A stretch of 64,000 nucleotides of DNA from an uncultured Pelagibacteraceae bacterium (GTDB taxonomy: Bacteria > Pseudomonadota > Alphaproteobacteria > Pelagibacterales > Pelagibacteraceae), in NCBI GenBank assembly GCA_902562645.1, contig CACETY010000001.1, positions 1 through 64,000 on the forward strand, written 5' to 3'. The stretch's first letter is position 1, and the number at the start of each line of letters is the position of its first letter. Positions 55,499 to 64,000 of this stretch are shown piece after piece. Position numbers and translations under genes: made by a program. The notes beneath the pieces were generated by a model, which saw nothing but the letters and a program-made list of their open reading frames with translations, was not told the DNA's origin and searched no databases.

Positions 55499-56428
55499 AT
55501 GAAAATATTAGGAATTGGAAATGCAATTGTAGATGTAATTTGTAAGGTAGAAGACGACTTTATAACTAAAAATAATCTGACTAAAAGTACCATGAAATTA
55601 ATTTTTGATGACAAAGAATTTAAAGATTTACTATCTAATCTGAAAATAGAAAAAACTGTTTCAGGTGGTTCTGTTGCTAACTCAATTGTCGGATTATCTC
55701 AACTTGGGAATGAAGTTGGATTTATAGGTAAAGTAAATGATGATGATCTTGGTGGAAAATACGAAGATGGTTTGAAACAGGAGAATGTTAAATATATTTA
55801 TTCAAAAAAAAAAGAAGAGTTACCAACTGGAACTTGTTTAATATTAGTTACACCCGACTCTGAAAGAACAATGTGTACGTTTTTAGGAACCGCGGGCAAA
55901 ATAAATGAAAACGACGTTAGTTCAGATGCAATAAAACAAAGTGAAACAATACTTCTAGAAGGTTATCTTTGGGACGAAGGAGAACCAAAAAAAGCTTTTG
56001 AAAAGGCAATTCAAAGCGCTAACAAAGTTGCAATGTCATTATCAGATCAATTTTGTGTAGATCGACACAAACCTCATTTTTTAGAATTAGTTAAAAATAA
56101 ACTGGACATCACATTTGCGAATGAACAAGAAATAATGTCTCTGATAGATGCAAAATCTTTTGATGAAGTAATTAATTTTTCTAAATCACTTAACAAAATA
56201 ATTGTTTTAACTAGAGGTGAAAAAGGTGCAGTTGCAATTAATGGAGATGAAGTTGTTGAATGTGGAATAAAAGAAGGTCTTAAAATTGTTGATTTGACTG
56301 GTGCTGGTGATCTTTTTGCAGCAGGCTTTTTACATGGTCATGTAAATAATATGTCTCTTAAAGAGAGTTTAGACAAAGGCACAGAGATGTCTTCTAAAGT
56401 TATACAACAAATAGGGGCTAGACTTTAA
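55499..56428 (+). CDS. PfkB-family sugar/nucleoside kinase
   Basis: A 309-residue ribokinase-fold protein. The N-terminal signature is GGSVANSIVGLSQLGNEVGFIGKVNDD, and the C-terminal PfkB signature with the catalytic aspartate is DLTGAGDLFAAGFLHG. ITFANEQEIMSL and LTRGEKGAVAI also match. The adenosine-kinase-like branch is likely, but the substrate cannot be proven by sequence reading. It follows nth by 3 nt. Confidence 0.88.
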   Translation: MKILGIGNAIVDVICKVEDDFITKNNLTKSTMKLIFDDKEFKDLLSNLKIEKTVSGGSVANSIVGLSQLGNEVGFIGKVNDDDLGGKYEDGLKQENVKYIYSKKKEELPTGTCLILVTPDSERTMCTFLGTAGKINENDVSSDAIKQSETILLEGYLWDEGEPKKAFEKAIQSANKVAMSLSDQFCVDRHKPHFLELVKNKLDITFANEQEIMSLIDAKSFDEVINFSKSLNKIIVLTRGEKGAVAINGDEVVECGIKEGLKIVDLTGAGDLFAAGFLHGHVNNMSLKESLDKGTEMSSKVIQQIGARL

Positions 56429-56432
56429 AAGA

Positions 56433-56540
56433 TTATTTTTTCTTTCTTTTAAAACTACCTTTGCCCTTTTTAGGTTTAACTATTCTAGTTTTATATTTTG
56501 GTGTTAATAAATCTTTAGCTATCAAATTTTTCTTTTTCAT
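56433..56540 (-). CDS. arfA: ArfA-like ribosome-rescue mini-protein (35 aa, not in ORF track)
   Basis: On the minus strand ATG 56540 opens 35 codons to TAA at 56433-56435. The product is very basic. Its middle NLIAKDLLTPKYKTRIVK followed by KPKKGKGSFKRKKK parallels the core of ArfA ([21 protein letters not shown] in E. coli), including the KKGKGS(Y/F)xRK block that enters the empty mRNA channel of stalled ribosomes. ArfA recruits RF2 to non-stop complexes as backup to tmRNA. It overlaps the winged-helix gene stop by ATGA, so translation is coupled. The call rests on about 30 aligned residues. Confidence 0.58.
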   Translation of the reverse strand: MKKKNLIAKDLLTPKYKTRIVKPKKGKGSFKRKKK

Positions 56541-57094
56541 TTAATTATATAACCAAATTTAGAACTTTTGATAAAATTTTTATCTTCAAATACATCATTA
56601 ATTTTTTTTCTTAATCTATAAATATGTGTTTCCACTGTATGAGTTTCTAATTTTGAATTATGACCCCAGACTTCAGTTTGTAATTTACTAATTTTAACTG
56701 GCTTTTTTGAATTGTTGAGAAACACTATGATATTTGCCTCTCTTTCAGTTAAATCAAGGCTCTTTTCATTATTATAAATTTTTCTTGAGTTTAAATTTAA
56801 TTTATAAACTCCAAGATCTATCTCCGATTGTTGGCTGTATTTTTTTTTTAAGAATTTAATATTAATATTTTCAACTAACTTTACTATATCAATCGGGAAA
56901 TTGGTCACTTCGATTTGATTTTCAATACCTTCAATTTTTTTTTTCGAAATTACCAAATAATTATTTTGTGCTTTTAAATCAAGATCAGTAATTTTATTAA
57001 TATTAGTTAATTTAAAATTTATATGATCACTTATTTCATTTAATATTTCATATAAAATTTTAAAATCATAAATTACTAAATTTTCTTTATTCAT
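56537..57094 (-). CDS. Winged-helix (OmpR/PhoB-type) DNA-binding protein with atypical N-terminus
   Basis: A 185-residue protein from ATG 57094. The C-terminal about 80 residues are an OmpR/PhoB effector domain: SLDLTEREANIIVFLNN, ISKLQTEVWGHNSKLETHTVETHIYRLRKKI and FGYIIK. The first about 100 residues have the size of a receiver domain, but I see neither a clear acidic pocket nor the expected aspartate and lysine motifs, so phosphorylation is doubtful. Targets are unknown. The downstream ArfA-like gene overlaps its stop codon. It is divergent from the YkuD gene with a 14-nt gap. Confidence 0.8.
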   Translation of the reverse strand: MNKENLVIYDFKILYEILNEISDHINFKLTNINKITDLDLKAQNNYLVISKKKIEGIENQIEVTNFPIDIVKLVENINIKFLKKKYSQQSEIDLGVYKLNLNSRKIYNNEKSLDLTEREANIIVFLNNSKKPVKISKLQTEVWGHNSKLETHTVETHIYRLRKKINDVFEDKNFIKSSKFGYIIK

Positions 57095-57108
57095 ATATAA
57101 TAAAGAAT

Positions 57109-57603
57109 ATGACAATTGTTTTAAAAAATAAAGCATCACTTCAGTTTGATGATTTTGTATTTCATTGTGCGATAGGAAAGAAAGGACTAGCTAAAAATAA
57201 GTTCGAAGGTGATAAAAAAACACCAATTGGAACATATTCATTGGGCAATTTATATTACAGAAAAGATAGGAACCCAAAACCATTTACAAAATTGAAATGT
57301 ATTCCAATTCAAAAGGATATGGGGTGGTGTGATGATATAAAAAGTAAAAAAAATTATAACAAATTAATTAAAGTTAATAAAAAAATAAAGCATGAAAAAT
57401 TATTTAGGAGAGATTATAAATATGATTTTATGATACCAATTAATTACAATTCAAAAAGAACTAAGTTAGGAAGAGGTAGTGCTATCTTTTTGCACTTAAC
57501 AAAAAATTTTAGTTCAACATTGGGGTGTGTTGCAATTAAAAAGAAGGATTTTTTAATTCTTTTAAAATTAATAAATAAGAATACCAAAATAAGGTTAACT
57601 TAA
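57109..57603 (+). CDS. YkuD-type L,D-transpeptidase family protein
   Basis: A 164-residue protein with DKKTPIGTYSLGNLYYRKDR in the N-terminal half. The catalytic motif is FLHLTKNFSSTLGCVAIKK (H-x8-S-x-G-C), which defines L,D-transpeptidases of the YkuD/ErfK fold. There is no signal peptide, which fits the short COG3786-type subfamily more than exported YnhG-like enzymes. It may act on peptidoglycan fragments, but the location is unclear. Its stop overlaps the convergent yggS by 4 nt. Confidence 0.82.
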   Translation: MTIVLKNKASLQFDDFVFHCAIGKKGLAKNKFEGDKKTPIGTYSLGNLYYRKDRNPKPFTKLKCIPIQKDMGWCDDIKSKKNYNKLIKVNKKIKHEKLFRRDYKYDFMIPINYNSKRTKLGRGSAIFLHLTKNFSSTLGCVAIKKKDFLILLKLINKNTKIRLT

Positions 57604-58262
57604 CCTCTTTGACCAAAAATATTAGAGCCAATTCTTAAATAAGTAGAGTTATATTCTAGTGCATTTAAATAATCTGAAGACATTCCCATACTTAACTCAT
57701 TTAGATTTATAATCTTATTAAGTTCACTCATTTTTGAAAAGTACTGTGATGAGTCTTCCTCAAAGGGAGGAATACACATTAAACCTATAACATTCAGATT
57801 AAGATCTTTAGTTAATTTATAAAAATCTAATAGATTTTCTTTAACTATTCCTGATTTTTGAACTTCTTCACCAAGATTTATTTGTATAAAAATTTTAGGT
57901 TTTTTATTTTGTTTTTCTTGCTCCTCTGAAATTTTTTTAGCTAACTTTTCATTATCTAAGGAGTGAATATAATCAAATATTCTTACAGCAAATTTAACTT
58001 TATTAGTCTGCAATTTTCCAATTAAATGTAAATTTATTTTATCATTTTTAATTTTAATATCGGTCCATTTTTCAATTGCCTCTTGAACTTTATTTTCACC
58101 ATAGTCTAAATGTCCATATTCAACTAATGGCAAAATATGATTAAGCTTAAATGTTTTTGAAACTGCAATTATTTTAGGTATTTTCACTTTATTTTTAAGT
58201 TTCAATAACTTTGAATTGATTGAGCTTTGAATTGATATTAAGTTTTGTACTGTTTCATGCAT
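57600..58262 (-). CDS. YggS-family PLP homeostasis protein
   Basis: A 220-residue single-domain PLP-binding protein. The PLP lysine is in KIIAVSKTF; HLIGKLQTNKVKFAV, FIQINLGEEVQKSGI and the end YNSTYLRIGSNIFGQRG are typical. Members control vitamin B6 pools and have no known catalytic turnover. The start codon ATG at 58260-58262 overlaps the start of the divergent ThiE-like gene within CATGCAT. Confidence 0.92.
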   Translation of the reverse strand: MHETVQNLISIQSSINSKLLKLKNKVKIPKIIAVSKTFKLNHILPLVEYGHLDYGENKVQEAIEKWTDIKIKNDKINLHLIGKLQTNKVKFAVRIFDYIHSLDNEKLAKKISEEQEKQNKKPKIFIQINLGEEVQKSGIVKENLLDFYKLTKDLNLNVIGLMCIPPFEEDSSQYFSKMSELNKIINLNELSMGMSSDYLNALEYNSTYLRIGSNIFGQRG

Positions 58263-58820
58263 AAAAATTTATTATTAAAATATTACTTTATAGAAAGATT
58301 TGAAAAAAGTAATATTGAACTACAAACAAAAAATACAACAATTATATACAGGAATTACAAAAAAAAATATGATATAAGAGAATTAATTGACTTAAAGAAT
58401 TACTGTAGAAAAAAAAGCTTAAAATTGTTGTTATCCAACAACATAAAATTATCTATTAAATTAGACTTAGATGGTGCTTATATACCCGCTTTTAACAAAG
58501 ACTATCATCATCTTAGTTATTTTTTAAAAAAGAACTTTATTTTAATAGGCTCTGCACACAATTTAAAAGAATTTAGAATTAAGGAAAAACAGAATGTAAA
58601 TCAAATTTTTCTATCCTCACTTTTTAAAAAAAATAATAATTACTTAGGAATAAATAAATTCAAAATATTATCAAATTATACAAATAAAAAAATAATAGCT
58701 TTAGGTGGTATTTCAAAAAAAAACTTGAGATTAATTAAGCTCACTAAATCTATTGGAGTTGCAGGGATTTCTTATTTTGAAAACAAAAAAAAGGCCCCTA
58801 AAAAGAGGCCTTTTTATTAA
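58257..58820 (+). CDS. ThiE/TenI-like thiamine-phosphate-synthase family protein
   Basis: A 187-residue TIM-barrel protein. Weak but ordered matches to ThiE are IDLKNYCRKKSLKLLLSN, LDGAYIPAF (for DGVHLG), FILIGSAHNLKEF, NQIFLSSLFKK, and KIIALGGISKKNLRLIKLTKSIGVAGISYF. The standard pyrophosphate-binding arginine and lysine motifs are poorly kept, so it may be a diverged ThiE or a TenI-like relative. Its last about ten codons run through a bidirectional terminator. It is divergent from yggS, a pairing common in Alphaproteobacteria. Confidence 0.7.
   Translation: MHKNLLLKYYFIERFEKSNIELQTKNTTIIYRNYKKKYDIRELIDLKNYCRKKSLKLLLSNNIKLSIKLDLDGAYIPAFNKDYHHLSYFLKKNFILIGSAHNLKEFRIKEKQNVNQIFLSSLFKKNNNYLGINKFKILSNYTNKKIIALGGISKKNLRLIKLTKSIGVAGISYFENKKKAPKKRPFY
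58786..58815. terminator. Bidirectional intrinsic terminator inside the ThiE-like 3' coding end
   Basis: AAAAAGGCC (58788-58796), a 10-nt loop, and GGCCTTTTT (58807-58815) form a stem with a T-tract downstream on both strands. It serves the convergent porin gene (stop at 58837) and the ThiE-like gene. It lies before the ThiE-like stop codon at 58818-58820, so the hairpin is translated. Confidence 0.8.
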
Positions 58821-58836
58821 GTATTTAAACTTTTAA

Positions 58837-59772
58837 TTAAAATGCAAATTTAAAGTTTATTTCATAAGCACTGTTATCAGCAGTTGCTGTACCAGCTACG
58901 TTATCCATACTTCCGTACGAACCTGAGATAGTCATACCACCTGATGTATGTGAGAAACTAACTGAAGTTGCTTCTTGATCATCTTTTGAACTTGATTCAT
59001 AGTCAATGTTTGATGAGTTTACTGATACTGATAGATCATCACTTACTGCATAAGATACACCAAAAGCTGTGAAATCTTCATCTGCAGTTCCAGTACCGAA
59101 ATCAGTTTCGTTTACTTGGTAACCAACAGACAATGCACCAGCTGTATATATAGCAGCAGCCATTGATACGTCAGCTGAGTTTGCAGCATCATTATTTTCA
59201 CCCATAGCTGCATACACAGTTAGACCTTCTACTCCAGTATATTTTATACCATAGTCAACTGAACCTTCTACAGCACCAGTTGTGTGTGAAGGAACGTAAG
59301 AAGCTTTAAGTGCTAAACCATCCATTACAGTATAATCATAAGTGAATATGTTATGAGTTATAGCTGAACCGTTAGCCGGAGTATCTGGAGTACCAGCGTA
59401 TCCTACACCCCAAGATTCTTCGTTAGCTGATGGAGTTAAGTCATCCCAAACACCCATTACTGAAGTACTACTTCCTCCAATGAATGTTAATTTACCCATA
59501 TCTCCTGTGTCGATTGCTAATGCATTAAAACCAACACCTGCTCCACCATCAAGCTCTATGCTGTGAGTGACTGTGAAACCATTATCCATTTCTCCACTTG
59601 CAGAGAAACTGATTGAATCAGACATTGAAAAACCATTACCTTTGTTACCGTTATCGGCACCAGCTAATGTAATTTGACTAGTAGCTGACATTGAGAAGTC
59701 CGCAGCTTGAGCTGAAGATGCTACTAATGCAGTACCTAATGCTGTCAATCCTACTTTTTTTAGATTGTTCAT
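58837..59772 (-). CDS. Outer-membrane porin
   Basis: A 311-residue protein. The signal peptide MNNLKKVGLTALGTALVASSAQA is followed by ADFSMSATSQITLAG. Alternating beta-strands rich in Gly, Ser and Asp (FTVTHSIELDGG, LSVSVNSSNIDYES) fill the protein, and the last residues NFKFAF end in phenylalanine, as needed for BAM recognition. This is a general trimeric porin of alphaproteobacterial type. Base composition is less AT-rich than its neighbours, consistent with strong expression. A good ribosome site (AAAGGTAA) precedes the start. Confidence 0.92.
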   Translation of the reverse strand: MNNLKKVGLTALGTALVASSAQAADFSMSATSQITLAGADNGNKGNGFSMSDSISFSASGEMDNGFTVTHSIELDGGAGVGFNALAIDTGDMGKLTFIGGSSTSVMGVWDDLTPSANEESWGVGYAGTPDTPANGSAITHNIFTYDYTVMDGLALKASYVPSHTTGAVEGSVDYGIKYTGVEGLTVYAAMGENNDAANSADVSMAAAIYTAGALSVGYQVNETDFGTGTADEDFTAFGVSYAVSDDLSVSVNSSNIDYESSSKDDQEATSVSFSHTSGGMTISGSYGSMDNVAGTATADNSAYEINFKFAF

Positions 59773-59992
59773 ATTATTACCTTTCGTTATTTGTTTAATA
59801 TTAAACAGGCAATATTTATCAATAAATTCGGATTATTTTCTTTAATTATGAATATTATTTGTAGTTTTTAAAGAAGTGTTGCATATTTACATCACCTATA
59901 ATTGTTGTTTTATAAGTATTATTTGAGAAATATTGAAAATATCCTTTTAATTTTTGCATTTTTTAAAATAAAACAATTTATTAGATAAATTT
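59773..59992. other. Porin upstream region with 14-bp palindrome
   Basis: A 220-nt divergent gap between the porin and the DUF3576 gene. It contains the perfect palindrome GTTTAATATTAAAC (59793-59806) in the porin leader, 20 nt before its ATG. I could not assign convincing -35/-10 pairs. No ORF or RNA gene is seen. The length is unusual for this genome and suggests regulated expression of the porin. Confidence 0.5.
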
Positions 59993-60559
59993 ATGGCTTA
60001 TTTAAAAAAATTAGTATTTTTTTTCATTATTGGTCTTGCTCTAGTCTCATTAGTATCTTGTGAGAATATGCCAGGAGGAGATGCTCGAGAAAATCCACCT
60101 GATCCAGATTTAAGGGTAAAGAAAAATCTTGAAGAAGGAAGAGGCTTCAGACTGGATAATGCTTTCAAAAATAATAATAAAGGCGGAGACTTTATGTTTG
60201 CAAGTTCAAATGAACTTTGGAGAGCATCTTTGGATATCATAGATTTTATGCCTCTCTCATCTGTGAATTATAGTGGAGGTATTATAGTAACAGATTGGTA
60301 TTCAGATGGAAAAAATCTTAATGAGGCAGTAAAAATCTCAATACGGTTCTTATCAAATGAAGTAAGGGCAGATGCACTCGACATTAAGATTTTTTATAAA
60401 AAATGTAATCAAATGGCATCTTGTGAAGTCACACAAAAAGAAGGTTCACTTTTAGTTGAACTAAAAAAGGAAATTTTAAGTAAAGCTACAATTTATAAAA
60501 AAGAGAAAAAAGACAAGAATTTTAAAGAATACAAAGGTTCAAAGAAACTGTCTAATTAA
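59993..60559 (+). CDS. DUF3576 lipoprotein
   Basis: A 188-residue protein. The lipobox LVSLVSC puts the lipidated cysteine at residue 23, followed by ENMPGGDARENPPDP. The core FASSNELWRASLDIIDFMPLSSVNYSGGIIVTDWY and RFLSNEVRADALDIKIFYKKC is the DUF3576 signature. The function is unknown. The family is alphaproteobacterial and lies upstream of leuS-lptE-holA, as here, so a role in outer-membrane biogenesis is plausible. Confidence 0.88.
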   Translation: MAYLKKLVFFFIIGLALVSLVSCENMPGGDARENPPDPDLRVKKNLEEGRGFRLDNAFKNNNKGGDFMFASSNELWRASLDIIDFMPLSSVNYSGGIIVTDWYSDGKNLNEAVKISIRFLSNEVRADALDIKIFYKKCNQMASCEVTQKEGSLLVELKKEILSKATIYKKEKKDKNFKEYKGSKKLSN

Positions 60560-60579
60560 CCAAGTAAATAAAAATTTAA

Positions 60580-63132
60580 GTGAATTCCGAAAGATATAAT
60601 TTTAAAACAGTTGAACCTAAATGGCAAAAAAAATGGGCTGAAAATCGTATATTTTCCTCAAAAATAGATCATTCTAAAGAAAAATTTTATTGCCTTGAGA
60701 TGTTTCCATACCCCTCAGGAAAAATCCATATGGGACATGTAAGAAATTATACAATTGGTGACGTTTTATCAAGATATAAAACATTAAAGGGATTTAATGT
60801 TCTTCACCCCATGGGCTGGGATGCTTTTGGAATGCCAGCGGAAAATGCAGCTAGAGAAAACAATTTAGATCCAAAAGTATGGACAAATAAAAATATATCA
60901 ACAATGAAAGAACAACTAAAAAGACTTGGACTTTCTATTGATTGGGAAAGAGAAATATCAACTTGCTCTGAAGAATATTATAAACACCAACAATTATTTT
61001 TTTTGGAACTTTATGAAAAGGGGTTGGTTTATAGAAAAGAAAATTATGTTAATTGGGACCCAGTGGATCAAACTGTACTTGCAAATGAACAAGTCATTGA
61101 TGGTAAAGGTTGGAGATCAGGCGCAGTTGTTGAACGAAAAAAACTAAATCAGTGGTTTTTTAACATTTCTAAGTTTTCTCAGGAACTTCTTGATGGCTTA
61201 GATAAATTAAAACAGTGGCCAAACAAAGTAAAAGTAATGCAAAAAAACTGGATAGGAAAATCATTTGGTTGTGAGATTGCATTTAAAACTGAAGGTGATT
61301 TACCTATTAAAGAAATTAAATGTTTTACTACAAGACCTGACACATTGTTTGGTTTTTCTTTTTTGGCATTATCTGTAGATCATGAAATTTCAAAATTCTT
61401 TTCTGAAGATTTGAAATTTCAAGAATTTAAAAAAGAGTGTTCTAAAACAGGGACTACAGAGGAGGCAATTGCTATTGGTGAAAAAATAGGTTTTAAAACT
61501 AACTTAATGGCTATAAATCCTTTAAATCCATCACAAAAAGTACCAGTTTTCTTTGCTAATTTTGTATTAATGGATTATGGGTTTGGCGCTGTATTTGGAT
61601 GTCCAGCACATGATCAAAGAGACTATGACTTTGCGAAAAAATATGATCTCAATATAAAAACTGTAGTAAGACCTGAAGAACAAGATGACAAATTTATTGT
61701 TGGAAAAGAGGCATATTCTGGATCTGGAGTTATAATAAATTCAGAATTTTTGAATGGACTAAGAGTCCCTGAAGAGTCAATTATAAAAACAATCGAAATA
61801 TTAGAAGAAAAAAATATTGGTAAAAAAAAAATTAATTTTAGATTAAAAGATTGGGGTGTATCTAGACAAAGATACTGGGGATGTCCAATCCCTATTGCCT
61901 ATGATGAAAATGGAAACGTAACAGCTATACCAAAAAAAGATTTACCAGTTAAACTTCCAGAGAAAGTAGATCTAAACTCAAAAGGGAATCCTTTAGATTT
62001 TAAAGAAGATTGGAAGAATGTAATAATAAATGGAAAGAAATATACAAGAGAAACAGATACTTTAGACACATTTGTATGTTCCTCGTGGTATTATCTTAGA
62101 TTCTGTTCACCAAAAGAGAGTGAATATGGATTTAAAAAAGAAGATATTGATTATTGGATGCCAGTAGACCAATATATAGGTGGCGTAGAACATGCAATAT
62201 TACATTTACTTTACTCCCGTTTTTTCATGAAAGCTATAGGATATAAAAATCAAAGTTTTAAATTTGATGAACCATTTCAAGGTCTATTCACACAGGGAAT
62301 GGTATGTCATGAAACATATAAAGATAAAAATAATAATTGGCTAAGTCCTGATCAAATAGTATCAAACGGAGATAAATACTATAAAAAAGATGAGCCAGAT
62401 AATATTGTTAAAGTTGGACCATCAGAGTCAATGTCTAAATCGAAAAAAAATGTGATTGATCCAGAAAGTATAATGAATAATTATGGGGCTGACGCTGTAA
62501 GATTATTTATCTTATCTGATAGCCCACCAGAAAAAGATGTTCAATGGTCTGAGCAAGGTATGAACGCTTCTTACAAATTTTTACAAAAGTTATGGACCCT
62601 TCATAATAAAATAAAAGTCAAAATACAAAACAATTTAAACTTAACTGGATCTGAAAAGAACTTGGAAAATTTTACTAACCAAATGATTAGTAAGATAACA
62701 AATAACCTTGAAAATTTTAGTTATAATGTAATTATAGCAAATATTTATGAAACGTATAACTTTTTAAACAAAGAAATCGAAAAAGAAATTGATTCGATGA
62801 AGCTTAAAGAGAATTATATAAAAATATTAATTTTATTTTCACCTGCTATCCCACATTTTTCATCAGAGTGTTTTGAAAATTTAGGACATGGTGATAAAGT
62901 GGAATGGCCTATAGCCAATTTAAACTTCACGAATAGAGACAAAATAGATTATGTGATACAGATTAATGGAAAAAAAAGGGCTATTTTAAACGATAGTAGA
63001 GACATTGATCAAGAAAGTCTTTTACTGAAGATAAAATCAAATAAGATAGTGTCAAAATATATAAAAGATAAAGCAATAAACAAGATTATATTTGTTAAAA
63101 ACAGATTAATTAACTTATTAATACATGAGTAA
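60580..63132 (+). CDS. leuS: Leucyl-tRNA synthetase
   Basis: An 850-residue class I synthetase starting at GTG. It has the HIGH motif in [16 protein letters not shown], an editing domain with [16 protein letters not shown] and [13 protein letters not shown], and the KMSKS loop as [13 protein letters not shown]. It charges tRNA-Leu, including the CAA isoacceptor at the start of the window. The end overlaps lptE by 8 nt. Confidence 0.98.
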   Translation: MNSERYNFKTVEPKWQKKWAENRIFSSKIDHSKEKFYCLEMFPYPSGKIHMGHVRNYTIGDVLSRYKTLKGFNVLHPMGWDAFGMPAENAARENNLDPKVWTNKNISTMKEQLKRLGLSIDWEREISTCSEEYYKHQQLFFLELYEKGLVYRKENYVNWDPVDQTVLANEQVIDGKGWRSGAVVERKKLNQWFFNISKFSQELLDGLDKLKQWPNKVKVMQKNWIGKSFGCEIAFKTEGDLPIKEIKCFTTRPDTLFGFSFLALSVDHEISKFFSEDLKFQEFKKECSKTGTTEEAIAIGEKIGFKTNLMAINPLNPSQKVPVFFANFVLMDYGFGAVFGCPAHDQRDYDFAKKYDLNIKTVVRPEEQDDKFIVGKEAYSGSGVIINSEFLNGLRVPEESIIKTIEILEEKNIGKKKINFRLKDWGVSRQRYWGCPIPIAYDENGNVTAIPKKDLPVKLPEKVDLNSKGNPLDFKEDWKNVIINGKKYTRETDTLDTFVCSSWYYLRFCSPKESEYGFKKEDIDYWMPVDQYIGGVEHAILHLLYSRFFMKAIGYKNQSFKFDEPFQGLFTQGMVCHETYKDKNNNWLSPDQIVSNGDKYYKKDEPDNIVKVGPSESMSKSKKNVIDPESIMNNYGADAVRLFILSDSPPEKDVQWSEQGMNASYKFLQKLWTLHNKIKVKIQNNLNLTGSEKNLENFTNQMISKITNNLENFSYNVIIANIYETYNFLNKEIEKEIDSMKLKENYIKILILFSPAIPHFSSECFENLGHGDKVEWPIANLNFTNRDKIDYVIQINGKKRAILNDSRDIDQESLLLKIKSNKIVSKYIKDKAINKIIFVKNRLINLLIHE

Positions 63133-63601
63133 TTTTTTTTTGAGATTCCTAGCTGTTTTTTTTATAACAGTACTATCAGCTTGTTCATATAAACCTATCT
63201 TTTCTGAAAATAATTATAATTTTGAAATAAATGAAATTATATTTAGTGGCGAAAGATATGTTAATAGAATTATCAAAAATAAATTAGGTTTAATTAAAAA
63301 AGAAAAAGACCAAGATAAAAAAAAATATAATCTTTTAATAAATACAAATAAAAAAAAATTGATTGTTTCCAAAGATTCAAAAGGCGACCCTCTTAAATTT
63401 GATCTGATTATTACAACATATTATGAAATCAATTATGAAGAAAAACTATTATTTAAAAAAGAAGTTATAAAAAATAAAGTTTATAATAATGATATAGATA
63501 AATTTAAACTTGAACAAAACGAAAAAATTATTTTAGAAAATTTATCTGAAAAAATTAGTGAAACTATAATTTCATCAATAATAAATTTGGATGATAATTA
63601 A
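63125..63601 (+). CDS. lptE: LPS-assembly lipoprotein LptE
   Basis: A 158-residue lipoprotein. The lipobox FFITVLSAC places Cys20, followed by SYKPIF, the short start motif seen in alphaproteobacterial LptE proteins. The alpha/beta mature part ([23 protein letters not shown]) fits the family. LptE plugs LptD in the outer membrane. It lies between leuS and holA, the standard neighbours. Confidence 0.85.
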   Translation: MSNFFLRFLAVFFITVLSACSYKPIFSENNYNFEINEIIFSGERYVNRIIKNKLGLIKKEKDQDKKKYNLLINTNKKKLIVSKDSKGDPLKFDLIITTYYEINYEEKLLFKKEVIKNKVYNNDIDKFKLEQNEKIILENLSEKISETIISSIINLDDN

Positions 63602-64000
63602 AAACTTTGAAATAGACAAATTTAACAAATCTAATTCTAATTTACATTTAATTTATGGTATCAATGAAGGTATTAAACAAGATTTAATAAATAATATTTA
63701 TTTAAAAGGTTTTGAAGGTGATATTTTTAACTATGAGGAGCATGAAATTTTAAATAATATTGATCAGTTTATTTCAAATTTATTAACAAAGTCATTGTTT
63801 AGTAATAAAAAAATAATCATTATTTCAAGAGCTACAGATAAACTATACTCTTTAATAAATGATTTGTTGGATAGGGAAATAGTTGAGACAAAAATTATCA
63901 TCAAATCATCAAGTCTAGAAAAGAAATCAAAACTCAGAAATTTATTTGAAAAAGAAGACCAATTAATTTGCACACCTGTTTATGAAGATGACACGAGAGC
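63591..64000 (+). CDS. holA: DNA polymerase III delta subunit, 5' part only
   Basis: ATG 63591 overlaps the lptE stop by 11 nt, and the frame stays open to the window edge (136 codons). It begins [11 protein letters not shown] and contains LHLIYGINEGIKQDLINNIYL, matching the early HolA region where the P-loop-like segment YGxDxG is degenerate. ISRATDKLYSLINDLLDRE follows. HolA is the clamp-loader subunit that opens DnaN. The rest lies outside the window. Confidence 0.85.
   Translation, partial: MIIKNFEIDKFNKSNSNLHLIYGINEGIKQDLINNIYLKGFEGDIFNYEEHEILNNIDQFISNLLTKSLFSNKKIIIISRATDKLYSLINDLLDREIVETKIIIKSSSLEKKSKLRNLFEKEDQLICTPVYEDDTR

Noticed and set aside
1-64000. Mobile elements, prophage, restriction-modification or CRISPR
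   Set aside because: No transposase, integrase, phage structural gene, methylase or regularly spaced repeats were seen; the HNH protein has no cognate methylase and belongs to a housekeeping-type family.

Overview
The window is a compact, strongly AT-rich bacterial chromosome segment. It has about 75 genes, very short intergenic gaps, and many ATGA or TAATG start/stop overlaps. I see no mobile elements, phage genes or CRISPR array. Gene content and order (ubiE-ubiB-coaBC-dut; tsaB-fur-miaB-phoH-ybeY-lnt-metK-nusA-infB-rbfA-rpsO-pnp; DUF3576-leuS-lptE-holA; irr next to fabA-fabB-fabI) are alphaproteobacterial. The extreme AT content and gene loss inside conserved clusters point to a streamlined marine lineage of the SAR11 / Pelagibacterales type. 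This assignment is inference from content and order, not from a database comparison.

Layout. 1-5 kb: a truncated acyl-CoA synthetase, tRNA-Leu(CAA), then yqaA-dsbB-coq7 (membrane, disulfide and ubiquinone functions) facing an HNH nuclease, an esterase and a TlpA-like thioredoxin. 5-8.5 kb: argH, a tiny LptM-like lipoprotein, lysA and plsC. 8.5-12.5 kb: the leftward replication block mutM-rpsT-dnaA-dnaN. 12.5-17.6 kb: ubiE, ubiB, coaBC, dut, moeB and a secreted SH3 protein. 17.6-20 kb: a rubrerythrin / Fe-S oxidoreductase / DUF3501 operon with iron-control-like half-sites around its promoter, next to irr. 20.6-23.1 kb: fabA-fabB-fabI for unsaturated fatty acids. 23.1-24.2 kb: a small membrane ORF, an exported MsrB and an ABM-domain protein.

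24.2-37.1 kb is one long leftward translation and maturation cluster. Its nusA part has its own promoter and a hairpin-plus-U-tract in the leader. Several genes normally present in this cluster are absent here, and tsaB is reduced to one lobe. 37-42.3 kb: a polysaccharide deacetylase, a Bax-like glucosaminidase, a NifU-type Fe-S protein, trpS and murJ. 42.3-47.9 kb: maeB, a BON lipoprotein, rsmI, an LpoA-like protein and rdgB. 47.9-51.8 kb: grpE-dnaK-dnaJ plus a 33-residue membrane ORF. 51.9-54 kb: an uncharacterised pair of secreted proteins (cysteine-rich protein and FG-GAP/ASPIC-UnbV protein). 54-58.8 kb: dapB, nth, a PfkB kinase, a winged-helix regulator translationally coupled to an ArfA-like mini-gene, a YkuD transpeptidase, yggS and a ThiE-like protein. 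58.8-64 kb: a porin, then DUF3576-leuS-lptE-holA, cut by the window edge.

Most of the content is housekeeping. The most unusual points are the nusA leader attenuator candidate, the 35-codon ArfA-like gene overlapping a winged-helix gene, the half-length TsaB, the inverted iron-box half-sites bracketing the rubrerythrin promoter, a perfect 11-bp hairpin inside the rubrerythrin operon, and a near-leaderless rpsT promoter.
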